64,000 bases of DNA from positions 4,086,001-4,150,000 of the forward strand of contig CP033464.1 of assembly GCA_007833815.1 (NCBI GenBank), written 5' to 3'. The stretch comes from Brevibacillus laterosporus. GTDB lineage: Bacteria; Bacillota; Bacilli; Brevibacillales; Brevibacillaceae. A program made the position numbers and the translations under genes. This document shows, piece by piece, positions 18,125-26,644 of this stretch. Every line of letters starts with the position of its first letter. Positions within the stretch are counted from its first letter, which is position 1. The notes beneath the pieces are model-generated. The model searched no databases and was not told the origin of the DNA. It was given only the letters and a program-made list of their open reading frames with translations.

Positions 18125-18433
18125 TTAAAAGTTATCCATTTCCAATCCAATTAGACTATATCCAGCAATATCTTTATAAGGCGACTCTCCCAACAAATCC
18201 CCTTTTGGATTGGAGAAAATCCGATTTTGTTTGTCGATCATCCGAACCTGTAGCAATAAGTGTTTTAAAAGAACTTCTGGGATTGTATATGTATCATAAT
18301 TATTTTTATATTCTTTAAGGAAAACTTTCATTAGCTCAAATGATTTGTCTACACTATTCCCGTATGCTTCCTGTTTTAAATCTGTGAATGCCCCAATCTC
18401 TGTACCGATTTCCTCAAATTTTTTATTTTGCAT
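18125..18433 (-). CDS. Phage-type hypothetical protein, 102 residues
   Basis: ATG 18433 is chosen because GGGGA lies 6 bases upstream, and because the restored upstream transglycosylase frame would overlap it by a few bases. The sequence shows EIGTEIGAFTDLKQEAYGNS, then a C-terminal GDLLGESPYKDIAGYSL. This layout (a short helical N-terminal half and a conserved GESPWRDIAGY-like end) is common in phage proteins of unknown role. Confidence 0.6.
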   Translation of the reverse strand: MQNKKFEEIGTEIGAFTDLKQEAYGNSVDKSFELMKVFLKEYKNNYDTYTIPEVLLKHLLLQVRMIDKQNRIFSNPKGDLLGESPYKDIAGYSLIGLEMDNF

Positions 18434-19026
18434 CCAGTTCCCCACTTTCAAGTTTATTTTTATATGCCAATACTTTGTCTATGTATTTATGGTGTAAGCC
18501 ATTTTGTCTTACATATTTTGCACTTTTTCCTACTCCATACCTATAGCCGATCAATACTCTTTTAATAAGCAGCCTCTTTTTTATATCCTTCATTGAGATA
18601 CTTTTCCTTTAAGTAATTCACATACCAGCTTGCCATTTTAGCTGAATGATATGGATTCTTGGCATTTGGCTTATCAAGACCAACACTTTCTCCAAGCCAA
18701 TTAATTGTGTTTCTTGTGTTGATTTGAAATAATCCCACACTAGAACCATCATATGAGACGATATCTGGTCTAAATGTTGATTCTGTATGTGCGATGGCAA
18801 GCATTAACTCATAGCTTAGATCGTACTTTTCCGCTTGATTATATATGTATTTCTGCAAGTCATTTGACAATGGAATATCGTATCGCTTATATGTATGTTC
18901 TTTTTCAGTCGCTGCATGTACCTCTTGGCTCTTAGCTTGTTTCTCGCTATATGCAATTAATGTCGTATCAATTACTCCTCCATATAACTGCAAAAGCAAC
19001 GACATAGTTAAAAGCTGTGTTAGCAT
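18423..19026 (-). pseudogene. Lytic transglycosylase-like protein, frameshifted
   Basis: ATG 19026 follows AAAGGGGGC. The first frame (154 residues) has a hydrophobic N terminus and the SLT fold core: LAIAHTESTFRPDIVS with the catalytic Glu, then SSVGLFQIN. It stops early at 18562. In the next frame the DNA continues as GYRYGVGKSAKYVRQNGLHH and IDKVLAYKNKLESGE to TAA at 18423, which is the expected end of the domain. Loss or gain of one A in a six-A run near 18575 explains the break. A sequencing error cannot be excluded. Expected role: local peptidoglycan cleavage. Confidence 0.7.
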
Positions 19027-19042
19027 AGCGCCCCCTTTGTTT

Positions 19043-19309
19043 ATGTTTATTGATAATGAACAGAATGAGTCACATTCAGTTCCAATTAAGCTGGTTCAGA
19101 GTGGAATTTTATTACATGGGAAAGTATAAAGAAGCTTAGAAACAAATATTGAGATTCCAAAATACTCACAAATCCTATCTTTCGAAGTAAGCGAACAAGA
19201 TTTAATTGTAAATGTGCTAAGTGATTTATGCGATTCAAAGCTCATATTCAATCAAACAATTCGATTCAATAATAAGTCATATCACATTTTTTGCAACGAA
19301 TATATCTAA
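19043..19309 (+). pseudogene. Hypothetical gene with one in-frame stop
   Basis: The plus-strand frame reads MFIDNEQNESHSVPIKLVQ... to TAA at 19127-19129, then continues in the same frame as EIPKYSQILSFEVSEQDLI and NNKSYHIFCNEYI to TAA at 19307. The two halves look like one 88-residue protein with a single nonsense change. There is no clear ribosome site, so expression is doubtful. Confidence 0.45.
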
Positions 19310-19341
19310 AAGATGTGGTTTAACAATCATTATTTACTATA

Positions 19342-19449
19342 TCATTCTCCTTTTTTATTTTTAATTTGTTTAATGTAATTATTAATTTCTCCAGCTTTGC
19401 CTGTCATCCCAACTATAAAACGAGTGTTTTTACTGGTAATGATTTTCAT
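19342..19449 (-). CDS. Short hypothetical peptide, 35 residues
   Basis: ATG 19449 lies behind AAAGGGGGATAAGACAT and encodes MKIITSKNTRFIVGMTGKAG ending in a basic KQIKNKKGE. A longer frame starting at 19554 overlaps the upstream gene and has no ribosome site, so the short form is preferred. Function unknown. Confidence 0.5.
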   Translation of the reverse strand: MKIITSKNTRFIVGMTGKAGEINNYIKQIKNKKGE

Positions 19450-19486
19450 ATGTCTTATCCCCCTTTCTATTAAAACTACAATTTCA

Positions 19487-19861
19487 TTAGGCATTAATAC
19501 CTTCGATTTTATATCCCAGTTTGTATACAGCAATCTTAATTCCTTTACAAACAAGTTCTCCTTCCGTAGTCATTGGAATCCACATCGCTGATCCTACATT
19601 TTCATACATTTGATAAACAGAAAGCAACTCTTCTTCTGGAGTGGGTTCAATTTCATAACCATGCACTAGAGCTTGAGCATAATTGACCAGATTATCCTTA
19701 GCATAGCTATTAATAATTTCATGCTCTTCATAATATTCATCTTGAAGTAAATTCCAATTAGTTAAAACGAAATGTTTCAAATAGACTGGAAGATTAGAGT
19801 AATCGTCCCAAACTTTTTCAACAGATTCCGCAACCTCTTTAGGCAATTTAACTTTTCCCAT
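19487..19861 (-). CDS. DUF1642-like phage protein, 124 residues
   Basis: Starts MGKVKLPKEVAESVEKVWDD, the usual opening of the DUF1642 family of small proteins in the early regions of Firmicutes phages. An AGGAGAAACAC-type ribosome site precedes the ATG. The rest is acidic and helical (EIEPTPEEELLSVYQMYENV). No enzymatic motif is seen and the family's role is unknown. Confidence 0.65.
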   Translation of the reverse strand: MGKVKLPKEVAESVEKVWDDYSNLPVYLKHFVLTNWNLLQDEYYEEHEIINSYAKDNLVNYAQALVHGYEIEPTPEEELLSVYQMYENVGSAMWIPMTTEGELVCKGIKIAVYKLGYKIEGINA

Positions 19862-19899
19862 ATGTGTTTCTCCTTTTCTAATGTACTATATACGTGCTA

Positions 19900-20134
19900 T
19901 TAACAATTAAATGACTTGACTACATTCGTAAACTCACTTAGTATCCTAATTCTGTTTGATGCATCTTTCTCTCCGTTTGTTTCACAAATCCAGTTTTTAA
20001 GAATTCTATTTCTGTAACCTTGCCTTACCCAATATTTAAATGCGAAATCTCTACCCATGATGTTTTCTGCCATCTTCTCAGCTAATTGTTCAATTCGTTC
20101 AAAATCTGCGTCATGACTAAATAATATATAAAAG
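19900..20134 (-). pseudogene. 3' fragment of a phage gene cut by an insertion sequence
   Basis: A frame starting at the IS boundary encodes FYILFSHDADFERIEQLAEK, then IMGRDFAFKYWVRQGYRN, ending at TAA 19900. Its beginning is missing: the IS end directly precedes it. The gene on the far side of the IS does not supply a matching 5' end, so a rearrangement probably accompanied or followed insertion. Confidence 0.6.
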
Positions 20135-21648
20135 GAATCAATTTCATAAAGGCTTTTTCCAAAAATAATTAGACTATCCCTACGGGATTAATGCTGTTTT
20201 TTTGAAAAAATTAAGCTGCTACTTTCATCCTACTTGCCAGTTCCTACGAATTCGATCCACTGCTAACTTGGATGCATTATAAACAAGAGTAACCAAGTCA
20301 AAATGGACTTTTGCCCTCTTTCCTGTGCGATATCGGACATTGTTTAGCTGAAAGAACTCCTTCAAATAAGCATGTACTCGCTCTACGGCTGTTCTCTGGT
20401 CATATAGTTCTTCCCACGTTTTTGTTCCTCTGGCTGGCGCGGTGTACTTTCGAAGATCGGTTTCAGCCTTAATTTTATAGACTTTTTGACAGAGAGAATC
20501 CTGATTCAATGGACAGTCTTTACATTCTTTTGGCCGTACAAATTTCAACGTTTTGTACTTCTTATCATAACTGTCGTAACGAATAAGAGCATTCTCGGAC
20601 ACAAGTTGGCGCAAAATGTGAATCGAATCCAACCATTTCTCCTTCATTCCGCTTGTTGTAAGCAATAATCGTTTGTGCGTTCATTCGTCCGATTTGTTGA
20701 TAGATCGGGGCAGGACAGTTTGAATTCCTTTCAACAAAGGAATCGCTGCTTTCCCATCGTTCATACTTCCAGAGGACATGAGGGAGCAAAGAATATATTG
20801 ACTTTTCGTACTGACTGCAAGATGAGCTTTGTATCCAAACCAAAACATGTTCTTTCCATCACTATTTTTCTTTATTCCCCAAGCAGGTTTGATAGGAACT
20901 TGGGACCGTAGGTCCTCCAACGTCACATCCAGTTGAGCTGCAATGGTTTTTTCATATAAGGACTTCTGGGCTTCCTTTTCTTGCTTTTGCTTGTCGTAGA
21001 TATCTTTTTCTGCTTTTGATTTACGTCCGCGTTTTTTCAATTCTGGTTTCGTCTTTTTTTTCTTTTGCCACACCTCGATCACGGGATTCAAAATGGGTTG
21101 CATCGATGGCAATTGCTTCATCGCCTATGAACCCTTCCTGTATCGCTTGCAACAGTAACTTGTCTTGGACTTTATCGAGGTGTGCTGTTTCAGAAAGCTT
21201 CTGAACGAGACGAGAGTACGATGCCTCGGAAGGAAGATTGTCAGAAAACAGAAAACCGCATTCCATTCGAAAGATAAAGTCATGTTTTAGTCGTTTTCGT
21301 AAATCTTTCACAGTGGGAATTCGTTCTACGATTCGAGCGACCAGAGAATATAGCATGGCAGCATAATTCAACTCGGTAGGAGCACCATAGATCGACTTTT
21401 TGGAAATAGAGAAAAGAAGCGGTTTAATGTCAAGAGTGGAGAAAATAGCCTCAAAACGTTTGGGAGGTTCTAAGTCGAATAATTCCTGTATATCAAATAG
21501 GCTTCCTTGTTTTATAATAGAAATTGGGAGTCACCACCACCTCTTAAGTTTGGGTCGCACTTAACTTATTAGAGATTTGGGGAGGTACTCCTTTTTCTAT
21601 GCTCAAAAACTCTTGGGCCCGTAGGGCTCTGATTTATGAAATTGATTC
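20135..21648 (-). mobile_element. Degenerate copy of the 1.56 kb insertion sequence
   Basis: Ends in the same 16-base inverted repeat GAATCAATTTCATAAA as the intact copy at 43257-44814, and is nearly identical over its whole length. It is 44 bases shorter, with a deletion of about 46 bases near 20710 plus two 1-base insertions. The flanking four bases do not match (AAAG left, ATTT right), so there is no target duplication. That suggests the copy arose by, or took part in, recombination or an adjacent deletion. Confidence 0.9.
20225..21524 (-). pseudogene. Broken DDE transposase of the degenerate IS
   Basis: Compared with the intact 447-residue transposase in the second copy, this gene has ATT in place of the ATG start (21522-21524), an extra T near 21060, a deletion of about 46 bases near 20710 that removes the second catalytic Asp segment (MDAGYDY), and an extra A near 20580. 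The C-terminal block with DQRTAVERVHAYLKE remains. It cannot make active enzyme, though the ends could still be moved in trans by the intact copy. Confidence 0.9.
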
Positions 21649-22181
21649 ATTTCTGTGTCAAATTGTGGCACTATAAATCTCTTTAATTTTTTATCGTTTT
21701 CCTCACGTTCTTTGACTCTTTGGTAAACATCATTAATGTAGTTTTGTATAATAGCCATCATATAATCGACTTGATGTTCTTCAGAAGAAAACTTAGATTT
21801 ATCTGCAAATGAATTTAAGATATCTACCTTTTTTACTTTAAAAGTCATATGTATAATTTCGTAAGGATATCCATGTTTACTCAACGAAACTTTTGTATTC
21901 TTCCTCACCCCATAATTTCCACTTCGCAACCCTTTAAGTCTACTTACACAGTGTTTACTAAGAGATTGCATCGTGTCATATCTAAAAATTTCTACTTTTA
22001 TATATTGATAAAGTGATTTCCATTTCTTCTCTTCTTCCATCATTTGGATGTATACTCGGTGACAATTATCCGAATGAAAATATCTATTATACTCGTTTTT
22101 TAAAGTTTTATATCTTTCTATAATGGCATCAACTTTTTGAACATCTCCCTTGCACTGATAACATTTAACCGTAGATTTCAC
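21603..22181 (-). CDS. Phage protein with IS-derived C-terminal tail (truncated)
   Basis: GTG 22181 follows AAAAGAGGTGAG. The N terminus has a CYQCKGD motif and later FHSDNCH, which could bind zinc; the rest is helical and basic. The native sequence ends at about FDTE. The last 15 residues (MNQFHKSEPYGPKSF) are encoded by the terminal repeat of the adjacent insertion sequence, so the gene was cut and given a new end. Its original length is unknown. Function not recognised. Confidence 0.65.
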   Translation of the reverse strand: MKSTVKCYQCKGDVQKVDAIIERYKTLKNEYNRYFHSDNCHRVYIQMMEEEKKWKSLYQYIKVEIFRYDTMQSLSKHCVSRLKGLRSGNYGVRKNTKVSLSKHGYPYEIIHMTFKVKKVDILNSFADKSKFSSEEHQVDYMMAIIQNYINDVYQRVKEREENDKKLKRFIVPQFDTEMNQFHKSEPYGPKSF

Positions 22182-22243
22182 AAACTCACCTCTTTTAGAA
22201 ATATGGGTGAGAGATTTATCCCCTCACCCATATAAAACAATAG

Positions 22244-23230
22244 TTACAACTTCTTCATCTTTTCAATAACTTCTTTGAGTTGAGATGCCATTAATGGATC
22301 ATTGTATTTCTCAACACATTTTTCCTTCATTAGCTTACCAATCTTTGATTTGTTTTCTGGATCGGTATCCCCTAGTCTCTTATATAAATCTTTAAACTCT
22401 TTCACAATTGTTTCAAAATCTTCTTGCTCTTTTTTCATACCTTCCATATTAGTTTGAATAGTTTTATCATAATTGGAATCGATTATCTTTGCTTTCGAAT
22501 TTCGCTCAATATATTCTTTAAAGTTTTCATAAGTCACATTTTCAATTTTTGTACCGAGTTTATATGTATTTGTTGTATCTTTTTCGACATCAGCGCAATA
22601 TTTATATTCTCCTGTCACAATATCTTTTTCTTTATAGAAACGAAACACGACATCGAATGTATGTTCAGCGTTCTTGCGTAAGTCAGGCTTTTCTCCAATT
22701 TTAATCCAGTTGTCTCCTGATTTTTGTTTTACGTCCTCTTTATGTGCAACTGCAATTACATTGATACCTTTTGCAGAAGCTTGAGCAATGAAATCATCTA
22801 GTCGTACTACATTTAGTTTGACTTTTCCATGACCACGCATAGAGATGGTTTGATCATCAACGTTACCACCTTTTTTACGAGCACGCTCCTCTTCAACTTC
22901 CATTGCGCTAACTTGAACAGAATTATAGACTTTAGTATAAGAATCAACAGTAAATGTCTTACAAATTTTTGGGTCTTTTAGTACCTGTTCCATTAGTTCT
23001 ACTACATCATAATAATTTGAGGTATCAGCAATACCAACAATATTATCTTTAAAACGTGGGTTTGATTCGTTCACTCCAATTTTAGACTCAGAATCAACAA
23101 CTGCATTTTTAGGAAATGTAAGTGCCGTCCATGATTTCCCTGAACCGTTTTCTCCATAGAATAGGATTTTCAAGCCTTGCTTACGTTCTTCTGGTTTACG
23201 AAATTTTAAAGTCAACTTTTTACACTCCAA
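22244..23230 (-). CDS. Sak4-like AAA ATPase, phage recombination
   Basis: A 328-residue RecA-fold ATPase of the AAA_24/Sak4 type found in phage recombination modules. Walker A is GENGSGKS (residues 27-34). A Walker B-like strand is TFTVDSYTKVYNS, and VIAVAHKEDVK follows. The C-terminal 70 residues are a charged helix. Sak4-type proteins act with a phage single-strand-binding protein to anneal or exchange DNA, and the gene just upstream encodes such a candidate (33-base gap). Cytoplasmic. Confidence 0.75.
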   Translation of the reverse strand: MECKKLTLKFRKPEERKQGLKILFYGENGSGKSWTALTFPKNAVVDSESKIGVNESNPRFKDNIVGIADTSNYYDVVELMEQVLKDPKICKTFTVDSYTKVYNSVQVSAMEVEEERARKKGGNVDDQTISMRGHGKVKLNVVRLDDFIAQASAKGINVIAVAHKEDVKQKSGDNWIKIGEKPDLRKNAEHTFDVVFRFYKEKDIVTGEYKYCADVEKDTTNTYKLGTKIENVTYENFKEYIERNSKAKIIDSNYDKTIQTNMEGMKKEQEDFETIVKEFKDLYKRLGDTDPENKSKIGKLMKEKCVEKYNDPLMASQLKEVIEKMKKL

Positions 23231-23263
23231 TTTAATGTTATTTTTATTTAATATGTATAAACC

Positions 23264-24361
23264 TTATTCTAATTCATCTAAAAAGGAGAAATCATCATCT
23301 TTGAATTGATTAGATGCAATAATTACTGGTTCTGGTTCTTTATCTAAATTGTTCATATCATCTAACGTGTACTCAGTATCACTATAGTCGGCTTTTATTT
23401 TATTAGTATCTCTATCTTTATTAACTACTGGTCGAATTACTGTCATTTCATCTACATAGTCACGATTTACATACATCTTGAGAACTTCTTCTTTGGTATA
23501 AATACCATCATTGATTAACTCAATCACTTCAAGTGGGGAATCCTCTTCTTTAACTTGACCAGATACATAGCCAACACTGTATTTTCCTTCTAAACGAATG
23601 CGTCTAACTTTATCTCCATCAACTTTATAAAATTTCTCAATAACACTCCGAACTTTCTCTTTGTTTTCTGGTGTGCTACGTATCACTAGTGGGATATGCA
23701 GAACTGTCAACTTCTTCTTAACTTTTTGAATTACTTTTGCTTTCAGCGTAGCTATGCCTTCCTCTTCCCACTTATCATCAATTAACGATTCGGTTGTCAA
23801 TAGTACGTTTTGATAAAACTTAAATCCAAGTGTTGTCGTATCATCTTCTGGCAATAAATAAATTGATTGAATTTGGAACTCCTTGTTTAGAGAATCATTA
23901 TACGGACTATATTTTGTTCTACCCCATACAGACAACTTCATTCCCGTTTCAAGTCGTGGCTTAAGGAAGTTAATTGCATCGTAAAGAGTTAAAAAGTTGT
24001 TGTACTCCCATTCCTTCTTGCCTTCTGACTTTTCCACTTTTTGTAGAGCCACACGAATATAAGATGATTCGTCTACATACGAAAGAATTTCAGAATTATT
24101 TCGGTCGGCAAAAGCAATTTGAAGCTGCTCTTTGCTGTCTTTGATTTGTGCAAAGATTGTTTTTCCATTTATTGAATCAAATCCATCCTGAGCATTTAAA
24201 TAAAAACTCTTTCCATTACCATCTTCCATTTTCATATTGATCCTAGCGTAATTCCATGTAGGAGTATTTTTACCTTTCAGATCAATTTGGAACGTGTCTG
24301 GCGTTATAGTTATGAAGCCCTTAACTTCGAAATTACCAAACGTTTGGTTTTGATTAGCCAT
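23264..24361 (-). CDS. Phage single-stranded-DNA-binding-like protein
   Basis: A 365-residue protein starting MANQNQTFGNFEVKGFITIT. The N-terminal half has the strand pattern of OB-fold phage SSB-like proteins (NYARINMKMEDGNGKSFYL, MKLSVWGRTKYSPY). The last 10 residues are acidic and end in aromatic/Leu residues (DDDFSFLDELE), the typical partner-recruiting tail of SSBs. Together with the ATPase gene immediately downstream it forms a likely recombination or replication pair. Assignment rests on tail and context rather than on a diagnostic motif. Confidence 0.6.
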   Translation of the reverse strand: MANQNQTFGNFEVKGFITITPDTFQIDLKGKNTPTWNYARINMKMEDGNGKSFYLNAQDGFDSINGKTIFAQIKDSKEQLQIAFADRNNSEILSYVDESSYIRVALQKVEKSEGKKEWEYNNFLTLYDAINFLKPRLETGMKLSVWGRTKYSPYNDSLNKEFQIQSIYLLPEDDTTTLGFKFYQNVLLTTESLIDDKWEEEGIATLKAKVIQKVKKKLTVLHIPLVIRSTPENKEKVRSVIEKFYKVDGDKVRRIRLEGKYSVGYVSGQVKEEDSPLEVIELINDGIYTKEEVLKMYVNRDYVDEMTVIRPVVNKDRDTNKIKADYSDTEYTLDDMNNLDKEPEPVIIASNQFKDDDFSFLDELE

Positions 24362-24618
24362 TATATATTCCCTTCTGTTTTTTAATTTTTTATTTTTTAA
24401 TAAACTTCAGGAGGACTCTTGTTCAACTCTATCCCACTCAATCACCTCTCTTATAAAACTAATAATACCACACGATATCATCTTTGTGAATACATATTTT
24501 TATTTTATATTTTACCCTATAAAATGAATCTTTTATGGGCGATTATTATCATTCTTCTTATTTCTCTTACAAAGGTCGACCATAATACATATCGACCTTG
24601 TAAGAGAAAAATCATTTC
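24362..24618. other. Noncoding spacer containing a long hairpin
   Basis: AT-rich spacer between two minus-strand transcription units. Apart from the inverted repeat at 24562-24608, no gene is seen. Confidence 0.5.
24562..24608. repeat. Near-perfect 16-17 base inverted repeat
   Basis: The arms TCTCTTACAAAGGTCGA and TCGACCTTGTAAGAGA differ only by one bulged A and are separated by about 13 bases. Neither strand has a strong T-tract directly after the stem, so it is not a classical terminator. It could be a protein-binding site, a processing site or a weak bidirectional terminator. Confidence 0.6.
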
Positions 24619-25047
24619 TTATTCCTTATTAGCATTATAATTTTCTGTGCTAGGAGCCGTCTTTATTCCGTTTTCAAATACTTCTCCAAATTCTTGGATA
24701 CATTTTTGAGTTGTCCTCACTGAAAACGTATACTCATCATCAGTTAATAGATCAAAGACTAGATTAAATTTTTCAGATGAAGGGTCATATTCCCAAGAAA
24801 ACTCAAGGTGTTTCTCAAAATGTGAGAAGTAACCATCATATTCTTCGAGAGGAAATTGTTTGAGCGCTTTTATAAAGAGATTGAGGACAAGATTTGTCCA
24901 TCCAAACTCAAGTTCCTTTTCCAATCGATTATCAGTATATGTTCTAAGCACAAGCCTTGAACCTTCATCTTCTTCTTTCATATGATAGAGAATTGAAAAT
25001 TCAATAAAATTTCCGTCATGCATTGTATCTTTTAAGACAATTTTCAT
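24619..25047 (-). CDS. Candidate immunity protein for the adjacent toxin fragment
   Basis: A 142-residue acidic protein starting MKIVLKDTMHDGNFIEFSIL. Its strand-helix-strand pattern with GWTNLVLNLFIKALKQF resembles WapI-type immunity proteins of polymorphic toxin systems. It begins 46 bases after the stop of a gene that looks like the C-terminal tip of a toxin, the standard toxin-immunity order. The assignment comes mainly from context. Another possibility is an unrelated phage protein. Confidence 0.45.
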   Translation of the reverse strand: MKIVLKDTMHDGNFIEFSILYHMKEEDEGSRLVLRTYTDNRLEKELEFGWTNLVLNLFIKALKQFPLEEYDGYFSHFEKHLEFSWEYDPSSEKFNLVFDLLTDDEYTFSVRTTQKCIQEFGEVFENGIKTAPSTENYNANKE

Positions 25048-25093
25048 ATAACCGACCTTCTTGAAATATTTTGTATTCTACACTACACTGCTA

Positions 25094-25399
25094 TTATTCG
25101 AAAAACCAATTAATTGGCGACCATCTTCCGTCCGCTGGCCTGTTTTTAATTGATTTCCCAGAGTCCTTATACACAGTAATAATGTTATTTTTCTTTGAAT
25201 CCATGATTATAACAATTTTACTGTTTGGATCAACAATAACACGAGCCCCTGAAATATCTCTGTATGTTTGTAATTTAAATGCCCCAGATGACTTTCCAGA
25301 CAGTATTTTATCAATCATTTTACTAGTAATACCATCAATAAATGCTTCATCCATAGCATGTCCAGATAATTTCGTTGGGATTTTTTCCTTTGTTGCCAC
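25094..25399 (-). CDS. Orphan C-terminal toxin-like domain
   Basis: The frame is open upstream to about 25465 without a start, reading DLVFKRNNTAKKVVATKEKI, so this is probably the 3' end of a longer gene; GTG 25399 gives 101 residues. The domain has LSGHAMDEAFIDGITSKMID, ARVIVDPNSKIVIIMDSK and a C-terminal RPADGRWSPINW. A His-containing N-terminal helix followed by a beta meander recalls the small RNase-like toxin tips (BECR group) of polymorphic toxins. It is followed by a likely immunity gene. Confidence 0.45.
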   Translation of the reverse strand: MATKEKIPTKLSGHAMDEAFIDGITSKMIDKILSGKSSGAFKLQTYRDISGARVIVDPNSKIVIIMDSKKNNIITVYKDSGKSIKNRPADGRWSPINWFFE

Positions 25400-25554
25400 T
25401 ACTTTTTTCGCGGTATTATTCCTTTTAAAAACAAGATCAATTAACTTTATAAGACCACAGAAAATGCTTTATTTATAAAATATTACTTTGTTTAGTTATT
25501 ATTGTCAATTCTTACAATAGTTAAATAAATATAGCTATTGGAGTTAGTATAGTT

Positions 25555-25665
25555 TCATGGACACCTCTTAATAATGTTCTTACTAGAATCTCTGATTTGC
25601 AATTCATTAACTAATTGACGTACCGACTTTAAATCTTCAAGATTATTAATCAATTCTGTTTTCAA
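25555..25665 (-). CDS. Very small protein, 36 residues
   Basis: TTG 25665 lies behind a strong AAGGAGGG at about 6 bases. The product KTELINNLEDLKSVRQLVNE...RDSSKNIIKRCP is a single amphipathic helix. The strong ribosome site supports translation; function unknown. Confidence 0.45.
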   Translation of the reverse strand: MKTELINNLEDLKSVRQLVNELQIRDSSKNIIKRCP

Positions 25666-25850
25666 AGTAGCCCTCCTTTATCATTTTCTTGAACCCATAA
25701 AATTTTAAGCTCTGTTTTCCTCTTATCGCAGCATACTCTTTCTGAAGGATAATTTTTGAGCCATTATGAAATTTAATTGCACTCTTGATAATTTCTTCCT
25801 CCTTACATTAATTGATCATCTTTTCCAAAAATTCGATAATGAGTCCTTTC

Positions 25851-26117
25851 TTATTCAACTAATTCATATGTGGCTTCGAAAATGTCAGGTTTACATGGAT
25901 ACTTCTCACCTTTTATCCCAGTTATTATCCAGTCTCCTATCTCAGCTCTCATCTTTCCCTCTAGCGTTTCAATTACTGCGCAGTCAGTATGGTAATTGAT
26001 ATATCGTGTTCTGTGACCCACTCTAAAAGGGTTGGGGAGTCCAGCGTTCTTCTGGCACATCTCAACTGTTAATTGTTCAGCATCAATAATTACTGGCTTT
26101 TTACGATATTTAGCCAT
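25851..26117 (-). CDS. Conserved small phage protein (YRKKP family)
   Basis: ATG 26117 is chosen because AAAGGAGG is well spaced for it and too close to the ATG two codons earlier. The sequence opens MAKYRKKPVIIDAEQLTVE and ends GDWIITGIKGEKYPCKPDIF, a pattern common to small early proteins of Firmicutes and other phages. The role is not known; the conserved GDWIITG core suggests a small beta fold. Confidence 0.7.
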   Translation of the reverse strand: MAKYRKKPVIIDAEQLTVEMCQKNAGLPNPFRVGHRTRYINYHTDCAVIETLEGKMRAEIGDWIITGIKGEKYPCKPDIFEATYELVE

Positions 26118-26165
26118 AATCATTCCTCCTTTAATTGATCTGATAAAAACATCATTTTATTATAT

Positions 26166-26317
26166 TATTAGTATTTGTTTAAACTACTTGCTGCGCTCTT
26201 TGCTCGTTCCCATGTTTCATCATTGCAATGTATGTGAATTCCCCTTTCATCTGCTGAGTCTAAATATAAATCTACTAATTTTATATTTTTATTTAATTTA
26301 TAGAGCAGAGAAAATTC
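26166..26317 (-). pseudogene. Small coding remnant without a start codon
   Basis: The frame reads KLVDLYLDSADERGIHIHC, then DETWERAKSAASSLNKY to TAA. It looks like real protein, but no ATG, GTG or TTG occurs between the upstream stop and the conserved part. It directly follows another phage gene. Confidence 0.35.
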
Positions 26318-26323
26318 TCAGCC

Positions 26324-26602
26324 CTATTCATCAACCTTTACAATTCCCATCTCTTTTTCAAGCATAGGTAATTCTATGTTTACTCTTGTTATACTGTCTT
26401 GCGCCAAGGAAGAACTTGTCATAAAATCTTGTAAATCTTTTTCATTCTGATTGATAGCATAATTTTTTATATTCCACATTGCAATAGATTTAAGTGAATA
26501 ATGTAATCTTAAATCTTCTTTAATTTTTTTTAATTTCTTTTCTCGCTCCTCTGTTAGACCGCTTGGAATTACTAAACGTTCAAGTTGTTTTGATACACTC
26601 AT
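26324..26602 (-). CDS. Hypothetical helical protein, 92 residues
   Basis: Mostly helical and charged (TEEREKKLKKIKEDLRLHYS). ATG 26602 has no good ribosome site, and the frame is open upstream to about 26640 (NLDLIGNADDEYM), so a 5' part may have been lost. Neighbouring genes here are also damaged. Function unknown. Confidence 0.4.
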   Translation of the reverse strand: MSVSKQLERLVIPSGLTEEREKKLKKIKEDLRLHYSLKSIAMWNIKNYAINQNEKDLQDFMTSSSLAQDSITRVNIELPMLEKEMGIVKVDE

Positions 26603-26644
26603 GTATTCGTCATCTGCATTTCCAATTAAATCTAAATTTGGTAT

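Noticed and set aside
19450-19554. N-terminal extension of the 35-residue ORF to 70 residues
   Set aside because: The extension overlaps the upstream DUF1642-like gene in another frame and lacks a ribosome site, while the internal ATG has a good one.
20486-21204. Plus-strand ORFs inside the degenerate IS
   Set aside because: They mirror the transposase frame and occur in the same place in the intact copy.
24562-24608. Calling the long hairpin a rho-independent terminator
   Set aside because: No T-run follows the stem on either strand, so it is reported as an inverted repeat only.
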